Counted from the stretch's first letter, positions 43,581-52,661 are shown. The stretch is DNA of 64,000 nucleotides from Brevibacterium sp. S111 (GCF_004745075.1 NZ_RHFH01000012.1:1-64000), one strand, 5' to 3'. Notes: generated from the sequence alone by a model not told the origin. Numbers and translations: made by a program.

Positions 43581-45341
43581 ATGCAGGTACATCATTACGA
43601 CGTCGTCATCGTCGGCGCCGGCGGCGCCGGCATGCGTGCGGCGATCGAATCGGGCCAGCGCGCCCGGACCGCCGTTCTCACGAAGCTCTACCCCACCCGT
43701 TCGCACACCGGTGCCGCCCAGGGCGGAATGTGCGCCGCACTGGCGAACGTGGAAGAGGACAACTGGGAATGGCACACCTTCGACACCGTCAAGGGCGGTG
43801 ACTACCTGGTCGACCAGGACGCCGCCGAGGTGATGGCCAAGGAAGCCATCGACGCCGTGCTCGATCTCGAGAAGATGGGGCTGCCCTTCAACCGCACCCC
43901 CGAAGGCAAGATCGACCAGCGTCGCTTCGGCGGTCACACCCGTGACCACGGCAAGTCGGCCGTGCGCCGTTCCTGCTACGCGGCCGACCGCACCGGCCAC
44001 ATGATCCTCCAGACCCTGTATCAACAGTGCGTCAAGCACGGCGTGGAGTTCTACAACGAGTTCTACGTCCTCGACCTCGTCATGACCGAGGTCGACGGGG
44101 TCAAACGCCCGGCCGGCGTCGTGGCCTACGAACTGGCCACCGGCGAGATCCACATCTTCCAGGCCAAGTCGGTCGTCTTCGCCACCGGCGGAGTCGGCAA
44201 GGTCTTCAAGACCACGTCGAACGCCCACACCCTGACCGGCGACGGAATGGCCGTGACCTACAACCGCGGCATCCCGCTCGAGGACATGGAGTTCTTCCAG
44301 TTCCACCCCACGGGCCTCGCCGGTCTGGGCATCCTGCTCTCCGAGGCGGCTCGCGGTGAAGGCGGAATCCTCCGCAACTCCGACGGTGAGCGCTTCATGG
44401 AGCGCTACGCCCCGACGATCAAGGACCTCGCTCCGCGTGACATCGTCGCGCGTTCGATGGCCAACGAGGTCCGTGAGGGTCGCGGCTGCGGTCCGAACAA
44501 GGACTACGTCCTCCTCGACCTCACCCACCTCGAACCGGCGCATATCGATGCCAAGCTGCCGGACATCACGGAGTTCGCCCGCACCTACCTCGGCGTCGAG
44601 CCCTACACCGAGCCCGTGCCGGTGTTCCCGACCGCGCACTACGCCATGGGCGGCATCCCGACGAACATCAAGGCCGAGGTCCTCGGCGACAACGACACCG
44701 TCGTGCCCGGCCTCTACGCCGCAGGCGAATGCGCCTGTGTGTCCGTGCACGGCTCGAACCGTCTGGGCACGAACTCGCTTCTCGACATCAACGTCTTCGG
44801 CAAGCGCGCCGGCATCGCCGCCGCGGAATACGCCCAGACCGCCGATTCCGTGGAACTTCCGGAGAGCCCGGAGACACAGGTCGTCGAGATGCTCGAGAAG
44901 ATGCGCACCTCGGATGGCACCGAACGCATCGGCGCCATCCGCAAGGATCTGCAGGAGATCATGGACTCCAACGTCCAGGTGTTCCGCACCGACGAGACTC
45001 TGCGCGAGGCACTCGACGAGATCGCCAAGCTGCGCGAACGCTACAACAACGTGGGCATCCAGGACCGCGGCAAGCGCTACAACCTCGATCTGCTCGAGGC
45101 TGTCGAGCTGGGCTTCCTGCTCGAACTCGCCGAGGTCATCTCCGTCGCGGCCATCCACCGCAAGGAATCGCGCGGCGGACACTTCCGCGAGGACTTCCCC
45201 GATCGTGATGACGAGAAGTTCATGCACCACACGATGACCTACCTCGATCCCGAAGCGGAGACCGACGGCATCAAGGGCATGCGTCTTGAGACGAAGCCCG
45301 TCATCGTCACCCGTTACCAGCCGATGGAGCGTAAGTACTGA
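43581..45341 (+). CDS. sdhA: Succinate dehydrogenase flavoprotein subunit
   Basis: 586 residues, full length. FAD motif DVVIVGAGGAGMRAAIESGQ; the His that covalently binds FAD is in TRSHTGAAQGGMCAAL; FGGHTRDHGKSAVRR, EFFQFHPTGLAGLG and PTAHYAMGGIPTN carry substrate and flavin residues. It oxidises succinate to fumarate. AAAGGAG precedes the ATG. The stop overlaps the start of sdhB by one base. Confidence 0.97.
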   Translation: MQVHHYDVVIVGAGGAGMRAAIESGQRARTAVLTKLYPTRSHTGAAQGGMCAALANVEEDNWEWHTFDTVKGGDYLVDQDAAEVMAKEAIDAVLDLEKMGLPFNRTPEGKIDQRRFGGHTRDHGKSAVRRSCYAADRTGHMILQTLYQQCVKHGVEFYNEFYVLDLVMTEVDGVKRPAGVVAYELATGEIHIFQAKSVVFATGGVGKVFKTTSNAHTLTGDGMAVTYNRGIPLEDMEFFQFHPTGLAGLGILLSEAARGEGGILRNSDGERFMERYAPTIKDLAPRDIVARSMANEVREGRGCGPNKDYVLLDLTHLEPAHIDAKLPDITEFARTYLGVEPYTEPVPVFPTAHYAMGGIPTNIKAEVLGDNDTVVPGLYAAGECACVSVHGSNRLGTNSLLDINVFGKRAGIAAAEYAQTADSVELPESPETQVVEMLEKMRTSDGTERIGAIRKDLQEIMDSNVQVFRTDETLREALDEIAKLRERYNNVGIQDRGKRYNLDLLEAVELGFLLELAEVISVAAIHRKESRGGHFREDFPDRDDEKFMHHTMTYLDPEAETDGIKGMRLETKPVIVTRYQPMERKY

Positions 45342-46129
45342 TGAGCACCGACACCACCCCAGAGCCAGCCTCGAAGATCGATCTACCCGAGCATGTCTCG
45401 GGCGAAGGCGGAAGCATTCCGTCCTTCGACTGCACCTTCCAGATCGCACGGTTCGACCCCGAACTCGATTCGGAGCCGCACTGGGAGGAATACAACATCA
45501 CGATGTACGGCACCGACCGCGTGCTGGATGCCCTCCACAAGATCAAATGGGAGATCGACGGCTCGCTGTCCTTCCGCCGGTCCTGCGCCCACGGCGTCTG
45601 CGGCTCCGATGCGATGCGCATCAACGGCCGCAACCGCCTGGCCTGCAAGACGCTGCTGAAGGACCTCGACACGTCGAAGCCCATCATCGTCGAGGCGATC
45701 AAGGGCCTTCCGCTCGAGAAGGACATGATCGTCGACATGGAGCCCTTCTTCCAGTCGTACCGTGAGGTCATGCCGTTCCTCGTCACCTCCGGTCACGAGC
45801 CCACCCGTGAGCGTCTGCAGTCGGCCGAACAGCGTGCGGCCTTCGACGACACCACGAAGTGCATCCTCTGCGCGGCCTGCACCTCCTCGTGCCCCGTGTT
45901 CTGGACCGACGGTCAGTACTTCGGACCGGCCGCGATCGTCAACGCGCACCGTTTCATCTTCGATTCGCGTGACGAGGGCGGCGACATGCGCCTCGAGATC
46001 CTCAACGACAAGGAAGGCGTGTGGCGCTGCCGCACCACCTTCAACTGCACCGAGGCCTGCCCTCGCGGCATCGAGATCACCAAGGCCATCGCCGAGGTGA
46101 AGCAGGCGATCCTGCAGCGCGCCTTCTGA
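45341..46129 (+). CDS. sdhB: Succinate dehydrogenase iron-sulfur subunit
   Basis: 262 residues. 2Fe-2S site: RRSCAHGVCGSDAM then RLACKTLL. 4Fe-4S and 3Fe-4S sites: CILCAACTSSCPV and FNCTEACPRGIEITKAI. It passes electrons from SdhA to the membrane anchors. ATG lies in TGATG overlapping the sdhA stop. Last gene of sdhCDAB, closed by the hairpin at 46158-46183. Confidence 0.97.
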   Translation: MSTDTTPEPASKIDLPEHVSGEGGSIPSFDCTFQIARFDPELDSEPHWEEYNITMYGTDRVLDALHKIKWEIDGSLSFRRSCAHGVCGSDAMRINGRNRLACKTLLKDLDTSKPIIVEAIKGLPLEKDMIVDMEPFFQSYREVMPFLVTSGHEPTRERLQSAEQRAAFDDTTKCILCAACTSSCPVFWTDGQYFGPAAIVNAHRFIFDSRDEGGDMRLEILNDKEGVWRCRTTFNCTEACPRGIEITKAIAEVKQAILQRAF

Positions 46130-46157
46130 TCGCGACTGCCTGAAGTCCTACTGCTGC

Positions 46158-46187
46158 GGCCCCGCACCGATCGGTGTGGGGCCGTTT
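46158..46187 (+). terminator. Rho-independent terminator of sdhCDAB
   Basis: Stem GGCCCCGCACC / GGTGTGGGGCC (11 bp, one G-T pair), tetraloop GATC, then GTTTT. It is 28 bases after the sdhB stop and lies outside the IS110 element. Confidence 0.9.
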
Positions 46188-46348
46188 TCGCATTCTGCCG
46201 CCTCGGTTCCGGTGGGGGGTGCCCCTATGTTTTAAGTCAAGGGGCAGATACGAGTTTCTTCAAGAATATCTGGTGGGCCCGAAACGGCAGGGATGATCGG
46301 TCCGGGAACCGTCTCCCGAACTGGTCAGGCACTTCGTGACCGGTCGGT

Positions 46349-47560
46349 TCAGGCGGCGGTCGCCGCCTCGGGTGCGTGGAAGTAGGCACCGTCGCGAAGC
46401 ATCGCGTACAGGACGTTGCAACGACGGCGAGCCAACGCGATCAACGCCTGATTGTGCTTCTTATGCTCGGCGCGCTTCTTGTCGTAATACGCCCTCGACA
46501 ATGGGTCCTTCAACGCCGCGAAGGCCGACAAGAACAGAGCCCGCTTGAGGATCTTGTTCCCCCGCCGCGACGAGTGGTCTCCCCGAATCGATGTCCCTGA
46601 CCGCCAGGTCACTGGTGCCAGTCCGGCATAGGATGCGAGGTGTCCGGCGGATTCGAAGTCCTTACCCACGACCTCGGTCAGGATCCTCGCCGCGGTCCTG
46701 ACGCCGACTGCCGGCATCGACGTCAGGAGCCCGAAAAGCGGATGCGTTTTCACCAGTTCCTCGATGCGCACCAACACCTCATCCCGCGACGCACGTATCT
46801 GCGCCAACGAGTTCGCCAACTGCGGCAGCACGAGTCCCGCCGCGTCCGTGCCCGACACCACCACGGTCTGCCCGTCCAAGGCGGTGAAGATCGCCGCGGC
46901 CCACCGCTTCCACGCCCTGGGCGCCTGTCTACGCAGCAGAGTCTCGACGCGGTGTTTGCCGGCATGCCGTAGCGCTTTCGGTGTCGGGTACTTCGCCAAC
47001 ACGGCCAGCATGGCGGGATGATCCAAGTGCGGGCCGATGACGGTCTCCAACCCGGGGTGGATCTGGGTGAGCAGTCCGCGGATCCGGTTCGACGTGGCCG
47101 TTGCCTGTTTGGCGAGGTCATCGTCGTAGCCACACAGCATCGACAACTCGGCGACGTTCTCATCCGCCACCCGGATACCCCGCAGAGTGTGGGGCATCGT
47201 CCTGGCGGCTTCAGCGATGATCGCGGCATCGCGTGCATCCGTTTTCGCCTCACCCGGGTGTAGGTCGGCGATGCGGCGCATCGCCAACCCAGGCAGATAG
47301 GCGACCGTGATGGACTCGGCTTGGGCGACCGCGACCGGCAAGGCGCCGATAGTGGCGGGCTGGTCGACGACCACCAGCAGAGTTCCGTGCTTGCGCAGCC
47401 GGCCAAGCAAAGCCCGGAGTTTCGTTTCGTTCTGCGGCAGAGCTTTTGACAGTAACTGTTTGCCGTCGCGGTCGAGTGCGACGGCGTGGTGGTTGTGTTT
47501 GCCGACATCGATGCCGATGAATACGTCGATGTCAGCGTGGTTGGTGATCATGTCACTCAT
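46349..47560 (-). CDS. IS110-family transposase (DEDD recombinase)
   Basis: 403 residues from ATG 47560, preceded by GAAGAAG; a longer frame to 47659 runs into the leader. RuvC-like N-terminal domain: IDVFIGIDVGKHNHHAVAL (first acid) and KTDARDAAIIAEAAR (later acids). C-terminal Transposase_20 domain: SMPAVGVRTAARILTEVV and the serine-containing RSGTSIRGDHSSRRGNK. IS110 recombinases act with a bridge RNA encoded in the element's non-coding end. No frameshift is seen, so it may be active. Confidence 0.93.
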   Translation of the reverse strand: MSDMITNHADIDVFIGIDVGKHNHHAVALDRDGKQLLSKALPQNETKLRALLGRLRKHGTLLVVVDQPATIGALPVAVAQAESITVAYLPGLAMRRIADLHPGEAKTDARDAAIIAEAARTMPHTLRGIRVADENVAELSMLCGYDDDLAKQATATSNRIRGLLTQIHPGLETVIGPHLDHPAMLAVLAKYPTPKALRHAGKHRVETLLRRQAPRAWKRWAAAIFTALDGQTVVVSGTDAAGLVLPQLANSLAQIRASRDEVLVRIEELVKTHPLFGLLTSMPAVGVRTAARILTEVVGKDFESAGHLASYAGLAPVTWRSGTSIRGDHSSRRGNKILKRALFLSAFAALKDPLSRAYYDKKRAEHKKHNQALIALARRRCNVLYAMLRDGAYFHAPEAATAA

Positions 47561-47820
47561 CTTCTTCGACTCATGTGACCGAATATTTGGTTGTGGTTCG
47601 GCTGGCCGGTACTGCTGGATGGCTCCTGGGCTCGGCATCCACGTTACGGTCGGGCTCAAGGCATGTGTTCTGCCAGTGGTTCTGGCCCCTATCAGCGATT
47701 TCCCTGGTGCCTTCGAACCCCGGTGACTACACCCCCCGGATCATGATGACTGGGGGCATCAATCATGCCGGGGTCCTCAGGCCAGCGACCCCTTTCTATC
47801 CTGACGGATGAAGGGGCTAC
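47561..47820 (-). ncRNA. Candidate bridge RNA region of the IS110 element
   Basis: About 260 bases upstream of the transposase, in the place where IS110-group elements encode the bridge RNA. In the minus orientation it holds paired segments such as ACCCCGG...CCGGGGT (roughly 47703-47775 region) with intervening loops. Exact RNA ends and the target- and donor-binding loops cannot be set by eye. Confidence 0.4.
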
Positions 47821-47846
47821 TTAAAAGGTAACGGGGCGTCCGGTCC

Positions 47847-47894
47847 ACGGCGCCTCGGCGCGGGTGGAGGACGGCGCGTCGGCGCGGGTGGAGG
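47847..47894. repeat. 24-bp tandem duplication between the IS110 element and dac
   Basis: Two units (47847-47870 and 47871-47894) differ at one base. Each contains GCGCSTCGGCGCGGGTGGAGG. It lies just outside the element, 79 bases before the carboxypeptidase start. Confidence 0.9.
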
Positions 47895-47972
47895 ATCACG
47901 ACCTGCTTCACTTCGGTGCGGGTGAGGCAAACCTGAGGACAGCGGGACGGACGCGAAAGTAGACTGGGGCGC

Positions 47973-49202
47973 ATGCGTTTCACCCGCTCGTCAGCTTCCT
48001 CACTGCTCGCACTGCTCCTCGGTGCCGTGGCCGCAACAGTTCTGGTCGCGGCCCAGCTCGCCTACTCCCCCGCACCGGCGAAGGCAGCGCCACAGCCGGC
48101 GGAGTCGACGGCGCCGGCGTACGTGACGCCTGACGACCTCGGCGATGGGGCGAAGCCGCCGAAGCCGGTGGGCGTCTCCTGGCTCGTCGGTGACCTCGAC
48201 AGTGGGAATCTGCACGCGGCGAAGAACACCGAGAAGCGGCACGCACCGGCTTCGACGATCAAACTGCTCACGGCTCTCGCTCTCGTCGATGTGCTCGATG
48301 ACAAGAAGCAGAAGGTCAAGGCCGAATTCGAGGACATGGAGATCGACGGCACGAAGGTCGGGCTCATGCAGACGAACAGCTACACGGTCGATCTGCTCTT
48401 CCACGCCATGCTGATGTCGAGTGCCAATGATGCCGCGAACGCCCTCGGGCGGGCCGCCGGTGGTCAGGACAAGGCCGTGAAGCTCATGAACGACAAGGCC
48501 GCCGAGCTGGGGCTGGAGAACACGCATGCGGTGAACACCTCGGGCCTCGACGCGAAGGGGCAGTACACGAGCGCCGAGGACCTCATGAAGCTCGCGTGGG
48601 CCGTCTGCGAGGACGACTATCTCATGAAGGTCATCGGGACCGAGACTTATAAATTCCCCGGCGGGAAGAATCCGCAGACGAAAGAGAAGTTCAAAGGCTA
48701 CGAGATTCAGAACCACACAAAGATCGTCGGGCAGGTCGACGGCGGACTGGGTCTGAAGAACGGCTTCACTCGCGCCGCGAAGGGCTCGTATGTGGCCGTA
48801 GCCGAACGAGACGGACACCGTGTCGTGGCGACGATGCTCGGCATCGACAACAACTCCCGGCAGGCCGCCGTCGACCTCCTCGAATGGGACTTCGCGCAGA
48901 AGGATCCGAAATCGCTGCAGACCGTTCCGGTGGGGACTCAGGCAACCGCCGAGGCGGACCCCACCGCTTCGGGCAGCGGCAGCGATGCCGGTGGAACCGA
49001 CGAAGGGACGGCAGCGGCGTCGGCGGAGAAGTCGACGCCCGAAGAATCGGAGGGGGCGGCTGCCTCGGTGGCGTCTCGCTCCTTGGGTGCGGCGATGGAC
49101 AATCCCCTCGCTCTCGGACTGCTTGCCGTGGGCGTCGTTCTGCTCACCCTCACTGCCGTGTTCTGGGTCAGGCTGCGGGCGCGCATGCAGGGGCGTCGCT
49201 GA
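47973..49202 (+). CDS. D-alanyl-D-alanine carboxypeptidase (DacC/PBP5-type)
   Basis: 409 residues. Signal anchor (about residues 8-30), then the penicillin-binding domain with HAPASTIKLLTALAL (SxxK), SSANDAANALG (SxN) and GLKNGFTRAAKGS in place of the KTG motif (K-N-G). After about residue 325 an Ala/Ser/Glu-rich stretch of some 50 residues leads to a C-terminal transmembrane helix (about 376-400) and a basic end. It trims peptidoglycan pentapeptides outside the membrane. The KNG variant occurs in some actinobacterial enzymes. It stands alone. Confidence 0.92.
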   Translation: MRFTRSSASSLLALLLGAVAATVLVAAQLAYSPAPAKAAPQPAESTAPAYVTPDDLGDGAKPPKPVGVSWLVGDLDSGNLHAAKNTEKRHAPASTIKLLTALALVDVLDDKKQKVKAEFEDMEIDGTKVGLMQTNSYTVDLLFHAMLMSSANDAANALGRAAGGQDKAVKLMNDKAAELGLENTHAVNTSGLDAKGQYTSAEDLMKLAWAVCEDDYLMKVIGTETYKFPGGKNPQTKEKFKGYEIQNHTKIVGQVDGGLGLKNGFTRAAKGSYVAVAERDGHRVVATMLGIDNNSRQAAVDLLEWDFAQKDPKSLQTVPVGTQATAEADPTASGSGSDAGGTDEGTAAASAEKSTPEESEGAAASVASRSLGAAMDNPLALGLLAVGVVLLTLTAVFWVRLRARMQGRR

Positions 49203-49563
49203 GCTCTCGTCGCCCTGCATCGGCACGAAGCACCCTTCTCGACGAAGGTCTCACGGCGGTCACCGGCCGCGCATCTATGACCTCACGGGCCTCGAGTGGA
49301 CAATTCTCGCTCGCGTCGGATATGCTGGTTCTTTGCGTTCGAAGTTGTCCGCATTCATCGAACCGGTCGATGAGTTGCTCCTGACGACCGACAGTGAGAG
49401 TCGTAGGCCCCGATCCTGGTTCGCCCTTGCAGATGAATGTTCCGGACACCGTGTCTCTTCGAAACGCAGATCCCCATTGGCGATCACCCAGTCGCCGACT
49501 TCAGAACCTGACGAATAGCGTGCGTAGTTGCCTGCTATTCACAACCGAAGAAAGGAGGGAACC
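49203..49563 (+). promoter_or_regulatory. Promoter and long leader of the 56-aa ORF
   Basis: TGGACA (49297-49302) and TATGCT (49321-49326), 18 bases apart, form a good promoter. The leader would be about 230 bases long. Near its end GAATAGC (49513-49519) and GCTATTC (49534-49540) form a 7-bp hairpin with a 14-base loop, ten bases before the AAAGGAGG ribosome binding site (near 49550). No ORF in this leader is supported. Confidence 0.55.
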
Positions 49564-49734
49564 ATGTCTGAGTTCCCACAGTGGGTCCAGCGCGGACTCA
49601 TCCACGCAGGAATGATCGATCCCAAGATCAGCCGCGAATCCCGCGGTGAGACCACGATCGAAGATTCGACCGGTCGCATCGTGCTGTTCACCGGCACCTC
49701 GCTGCGCGAGATCACGCCGATGGCAGCCGCCTGA
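49564..49734 (+). CDS. Small protein of 56 residues, unknown function
   Basis: Starts at an ATG with AAAGGAGGG upstream, the best ribosome binding site in the area. The sequence has a Trp-containing N-terminus (FPQWVQRGLIHAGMIDP), a charged middle part (SRESRGETTIEDSTG) and a hydrophobic C-terminal strand (IVLFTGTSLREITPM). No known motif and no Cys. A strong promoter, a long leader with a hairpin and a terminator-like structure downstream suggest a real, well-expressed gene. I do not recognise the family. Confidence 0.65.
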   Translation: MSEFPQWVQRGLIHAGMIDPKISRESRGETTIEDSTGRIVLFTGTSLREITPMAAA

Positions 49735-49751
49735 CCGCCTGAACTGAAGAG

Positions 49752-49793
49752 GACGCCCACTCGCTGCCGGGTTTTACGCAGCGTGTGGGCGTC
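49752..49793 (+). terminator. Hairpin after the 56-aa ORF
   Basis: GACGCCCAC-T-CGCTGC pairs with GCAGCG-T-GTGGGCGTC (15 pairs around one T-T mismatch, 10-base loop), 18 bases after the stop. It is not followed by a T run. Confidence 0.7.
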
Positions 49794-49922
49794 TGCTCAT
49801 TCACTCCGGCCTCCGGCGGCCGGGTCCGACGCAGCCGACGATCGCCGTGAGCATGCCCATTCGCTCAGCGCATCGATTCCCGATACTGTGAATGCCGAAG
49901 AGACCTCCCAACCCCACCGGCT

Positions 49923-52037
49923 ATGTCTGATCTCCGCACTGATTCTGCGCACCTGGACGCTTCCCCCGCAGCGTCGACCCGATTTCAGCATCTCGAGGGG
50001 CTCCGCGGGTTCTCCATTGCCTTGGTCGTCATCTTCCACGTCTTCATCGGACGCGTCTCCTCCGGGGTGGATGTGTTCCTCTTCCTCGGTGGCACACTCC
50101 TACTGTCTTCACAGATCCGCAACGCTGAGCGACTCCACGGACGTTCCTTCACCCGTTCGGTGCTGCGCGTCCTCCTGCGTCTGCTCCCCGCGCTCCTCGC
50201 AGTCGTCGCCGCGACCGTCGGCGGAGTCCTCATCTTCTACCCGCACCTGGACTGGGGACAGTGGCTGACGGATGCTTCAGCCGCCGCGAGCTTCTGGATC
50301 AACTGGCGTTTCGTCTCTCTCGGTTCCGATTACGATGCAGCGGGGATCGACAGCAGTCCCCTGCAGCATCTGTGGTCGATGTCGGTCCAGTTCCAAATCT
50401 ATATTGCGATCATCGCACTCGTCTTCGCCTCACGTGGCCGTTCGGCACGGGTGCGGATGCGTCCACTGGTGTGGATCATCGCCCTGTTGTCGATGCTCTC
50501 GCTCCTCTGTGCGACCTGGATGACCCTCGCCGGCGATCAGGGGGTGAACTACTACTCGACCTTCTCACGCTTCTGGGAGATCGGTGCCGGTGCGCTCCTC
50601 GGCCTGGTGCTGTTCGACGCCGAGCGCATCCGGGGCTCATCATGGCCCCGGTGGCTCAGCGCCGTGCTGTCATGGGTCGGAGTGGTCATGATCTTCTCCG
50701 TCGGGCTGTTCTTCGACGGTGCCGAACAGTTCCCGGGACCGCTGACTCTCGTTCCCCTCCTCGGTGCTCTGCTTCTCATCGGGGCCGGGCTCGTGCGCCA
50801 GAGGAAGCCGCCGATCATCATCCGAGTTTTGGAGTCGGCACCGCTGACCCGCCTCGGCACGATCGCCTACTCCTTGTACCTGTGGCATTGGCCGCTGCTC
50901 ATCCTCACCGTCAGAGTCACCGGCATCGATGCGAAGAACCCTCTCGTCGGCGTCCCGGTCATTCTCGCTTCTCTGCTGCTGGCCGAGCTCACGCATCGGT
51001 GGGTGGAAATCCCTCTGCGCCAGCGGACGGGGCCGGAGCCGCTGTCTCCCGCCATCGCCCGGGCGCGGGTCGGCATGGTGGCGGTTCTGGTCCTCCTCCT
51101 CGTCTCTCCCCCGGCCTGGGCCGTTGGTCTCGTCGCGAACAGGGCCTACGTCGAGCACAAGATCTCGGCTGTCATCGCTGAAGGCCGCCCCGACTCCTAC
51201 CCGGGCGCCGGTGAGATCCTCGACGGAATCGAACCACGCCTCGATGTGCCGATCATGCCGGGCCTGGCCTCACGGGACCCGATGATGCCGCCGACGGAGG
51301 CCGACCGATGTACGACACCGCAGAGCGACGACGCGATCATCTTCGACAAAGCCGACGGCGATCCGTGCTGGTACGGTGACACCGACTCGGAGCGATCACT
51401 GTATGTCGTCGGCGGATCACACAGCGAACAGTGGCTTGGAGCTCTCGACATCATCGGCAAGCGCCGAGGCATCCGGATCGTGCCTTTCACCCGCGCCGGC
51501 TGCCCTCTGCACTACAGTCCCACCGATGATCCGGACTGCATCTCGTGGTCACGAAAGGTCGAAGAACACATCAGAATGCATCCGCCTTCGGAGGGCATAT
51601 TCATGTCCTCGACCCGACCCACCGGAGACCAGGAGGAGGAGCCTGACTACGTCCCGGACGAGTACATCGACGTCTTCGAGCGTCTGGCCGAAGAGGAGAA
51701 CACGATCTTCGCCGTTCGCGACACTCCGTGGCTGCAACTCGGCGACGGCGAGCACGTCGATCCGCGCGTCTGCGTTGGCGAGGACCCGAGCCGACGCTCA
51801 TGCACCGTACCCGCCGAGTCGGTTCTGGCCGAGACCAACCCCGCTGCGGAAGTCTTCGATACCGACAGCTTCATCCATCTCGACCTGAGCGAATCACTCA
51901 TCCAAGACGGTCACGTGCAACCCGTGATCGGAAACGTCCTGGTCTTCCGTGACTGGAACCATCTGACCCATCAGTATGTGCGCACTCTGGCCGCGGAGGT
52001 AGAACGGCAGATGTTCTCGGACGCCGCCGATTCATAA
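49923..52037 (+). CDS. Membrane acyltransferase fused to an SGNH domain (OafA/YrhL-like)
   Basis: 704 residues. Residues about 20-400 form the acyltransferase-3 membrane domain with some ten hydrophobic segments: FQHLEGLRGFSIALVVIFHV (motif with conserved Arg and His), LQHLWSMSVQFQIYI, GTIAYSLYLWHWPLLIL. Residues about 470-700 form an extracytoplasmic SGNH hydrolase-like domain: VVGGSHSEQWLGAL (Ser) and the C-terminal NHLTHQYVR (Asp replaced by Asn-His-Leu-Thr-His). Such proteins acetylate cell-surface polysaccharide or peptidoglycan. It stands alone; no ribosome binding site with high score was seen. Confidence 0.88.
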   Translation: MSDLRTDSAHLDASPAASTRFQHLEGLRGFSIALVVIFHVFIGRVSSGVDVFLFLGGTLLLSSQIRNAERLHGRSFTRSVLRVLLRLLPALLAVVAATVGGVLIFYPHLDWGQWLTDASAAASFWINWRFVSLGSDYDAAGIDSSPLQHLWSMSVQFQIYIAIIALVFASRGRSARVRMRPLVWIIALLSMLSLLCATWMTLAGDQGVNYYSTFSRFWEIGAGALLGLVLFDAERIRGSSWPRWLSAVLSWVGVVMIFSVGLFFDGAEQFPGPLTLVPLLGALLLIGAGLVRQRKPPIIIRVLESAPLTRLGTIAYSLYLWHWPLLILTVRVTGIDAKNPLVGVPVILASLLLAELTHRWVEIPLRQRTGPEPLSPAIARARVGMVAVLVLLLVSPPAWAVGLVANRAYVEHKISAVIAEGRPDSYPGAGEILDGIEPRLDVPIMPGLASRDPMMPPTEADRCTTPQSDDAIIFDKADGDPCWYGDTDSERSLYVVGGSHSEQWLGALDIIGKRRGIRIVPFTRAGCPLHYSPTDDPDCISWSRKVEEHIRMHPPSEGIFMSSTRPTGDQEEEPDYVPDEYIDVFERLAEEENTIFAVRDTPWLQLGDGEHVDPRVCVGEDPSRRSCTVPAESVLAETNPAAEVFDTDSFIHLDLSESLIQDGHVQPVIGNVLVFRDWNHLTHQYVRTLAAEVERQMFSDAADS

Positions 52038-52065
52038 CCGACCACACCGCACGCTGAGCCTGCGG

Positions 52066-52569
52066 TCAGCTGCGTCCGGCCATCTCGCAGGTCCACCCCT
52101 CAGGGATGTCCGGGTTCGCCAGAGTCTCGAGAATCTCTGCGCCGAGATCATCGGTGAGCAGATCGTCGCCAGCCGGGTAGAGGATCTTCTCCTCCTTCTC
52201 ATTGTGCGCTTCGAGTCCGTCTTCGAGGGACTTCCAGACCGGGGCGATCTCGGCCTTGTCGGCACCCGCATCCAGCTTGGCTGCGATCTCGTCCATCCGA
52301 TCCCACAGCTCACCATGCTCACGGAGCATGACGAAGACCGGACCCATGAGTCCTCCGGTCTTCATCGCCGGAAAGTGCAGAACCTCTTCGACATAGATGT
52401 GGTGGCGCAGCCCCGCTGCGCCCGTGTTGAAAGCCTCGACGTCGAGCGGTCCACCCGCCGACAACGTCCGCGCGAAGGTCTCGAAATATCCGTCGATGCG
52501 ATGGTGGTCACGCTCAAGGACCTCGCCGACGCTGAGTCGTCCGTTCTCCTCTGTTCCTGAGCCTGTCAT
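52066..52569 (-). CDS. Hemerythrin-domain protein
   Basis: 167 residues from ATG 52569, chosen for GAAGGAG upstream; the frame continues to 52671. Hemerythrin HHE features: LERDHHRIDGYFETF, RHHIYVEEVLHFPAM, LREHGELWDRMDEI and LEAHNEKEEKILYPAGDDLL. These His, Glu and Asp residues can bind a di-iron centre. It resembles the DUF2249/HHE regulators or iron/NO-handling proteins of actinobacteria; the role is not defined. Convergent with the acyltransferase gene and downstream of nrdF on the same strand. Confidence 0.85.
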   Translation of the reverse strand: MTGSGTEENGRLSVGEVLERDHHRIDGYFETFARTLSAGGPLDVEAFNTGAAGLRHHIYVEEVLHFPAMKTGGLMGPVFVMLREHGELWDRMDEIAAKLDAGADKAEIAPVWKSLEDGLEAHNEKEEKILYPAGDDLLTDDLGAEILETLANPDIPEGWTCEMAGRS

Positions 52570-52661
52570 GGTGTGCAACTCCTTCGACTGTCGGTGCGAG
52601 GAAATCGTCCTCGTCTGTCGATTGTGCCACTTCTGCCGAGGCGTCGGGTGAGCAGAGAAAG

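Larger units (their letters stand above)
46225..47830 (-). mobile_element. IS110-family insertion sequence (ends approximate)
   Basis: One transposase gene with flanking non-coding DNA. IS110 elements lack large terminal inverted repeats, so the ends are estimated from similarity of the two flanks: TTTTAAGT beside AGGGGC at 46229-46245 and its counterpart ACTTAAAA beside AAGGGGC at 47811-47827. The 46220-46246 stretch also forms a 7-bp hairpin (TGCCCCT/AGGGGCA). The element lies between the sdh terminator and dac and interrupts no recognisable gene. Confidence 0.6.

Noticed and set aside
43083-45449. A 788-residue open frame on the minus strand opposite sdhD-sdhA
   Set aside because: It is the antisense shadow of real genes with codon bias; no domain motif and low-complexity Val/Leu/Gly/Asp content.
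49203-49563. Short ORFs in the leader of the 56-aa protein
   Set aside because: No ribosome binding site and no amino-acid pattern supports them.
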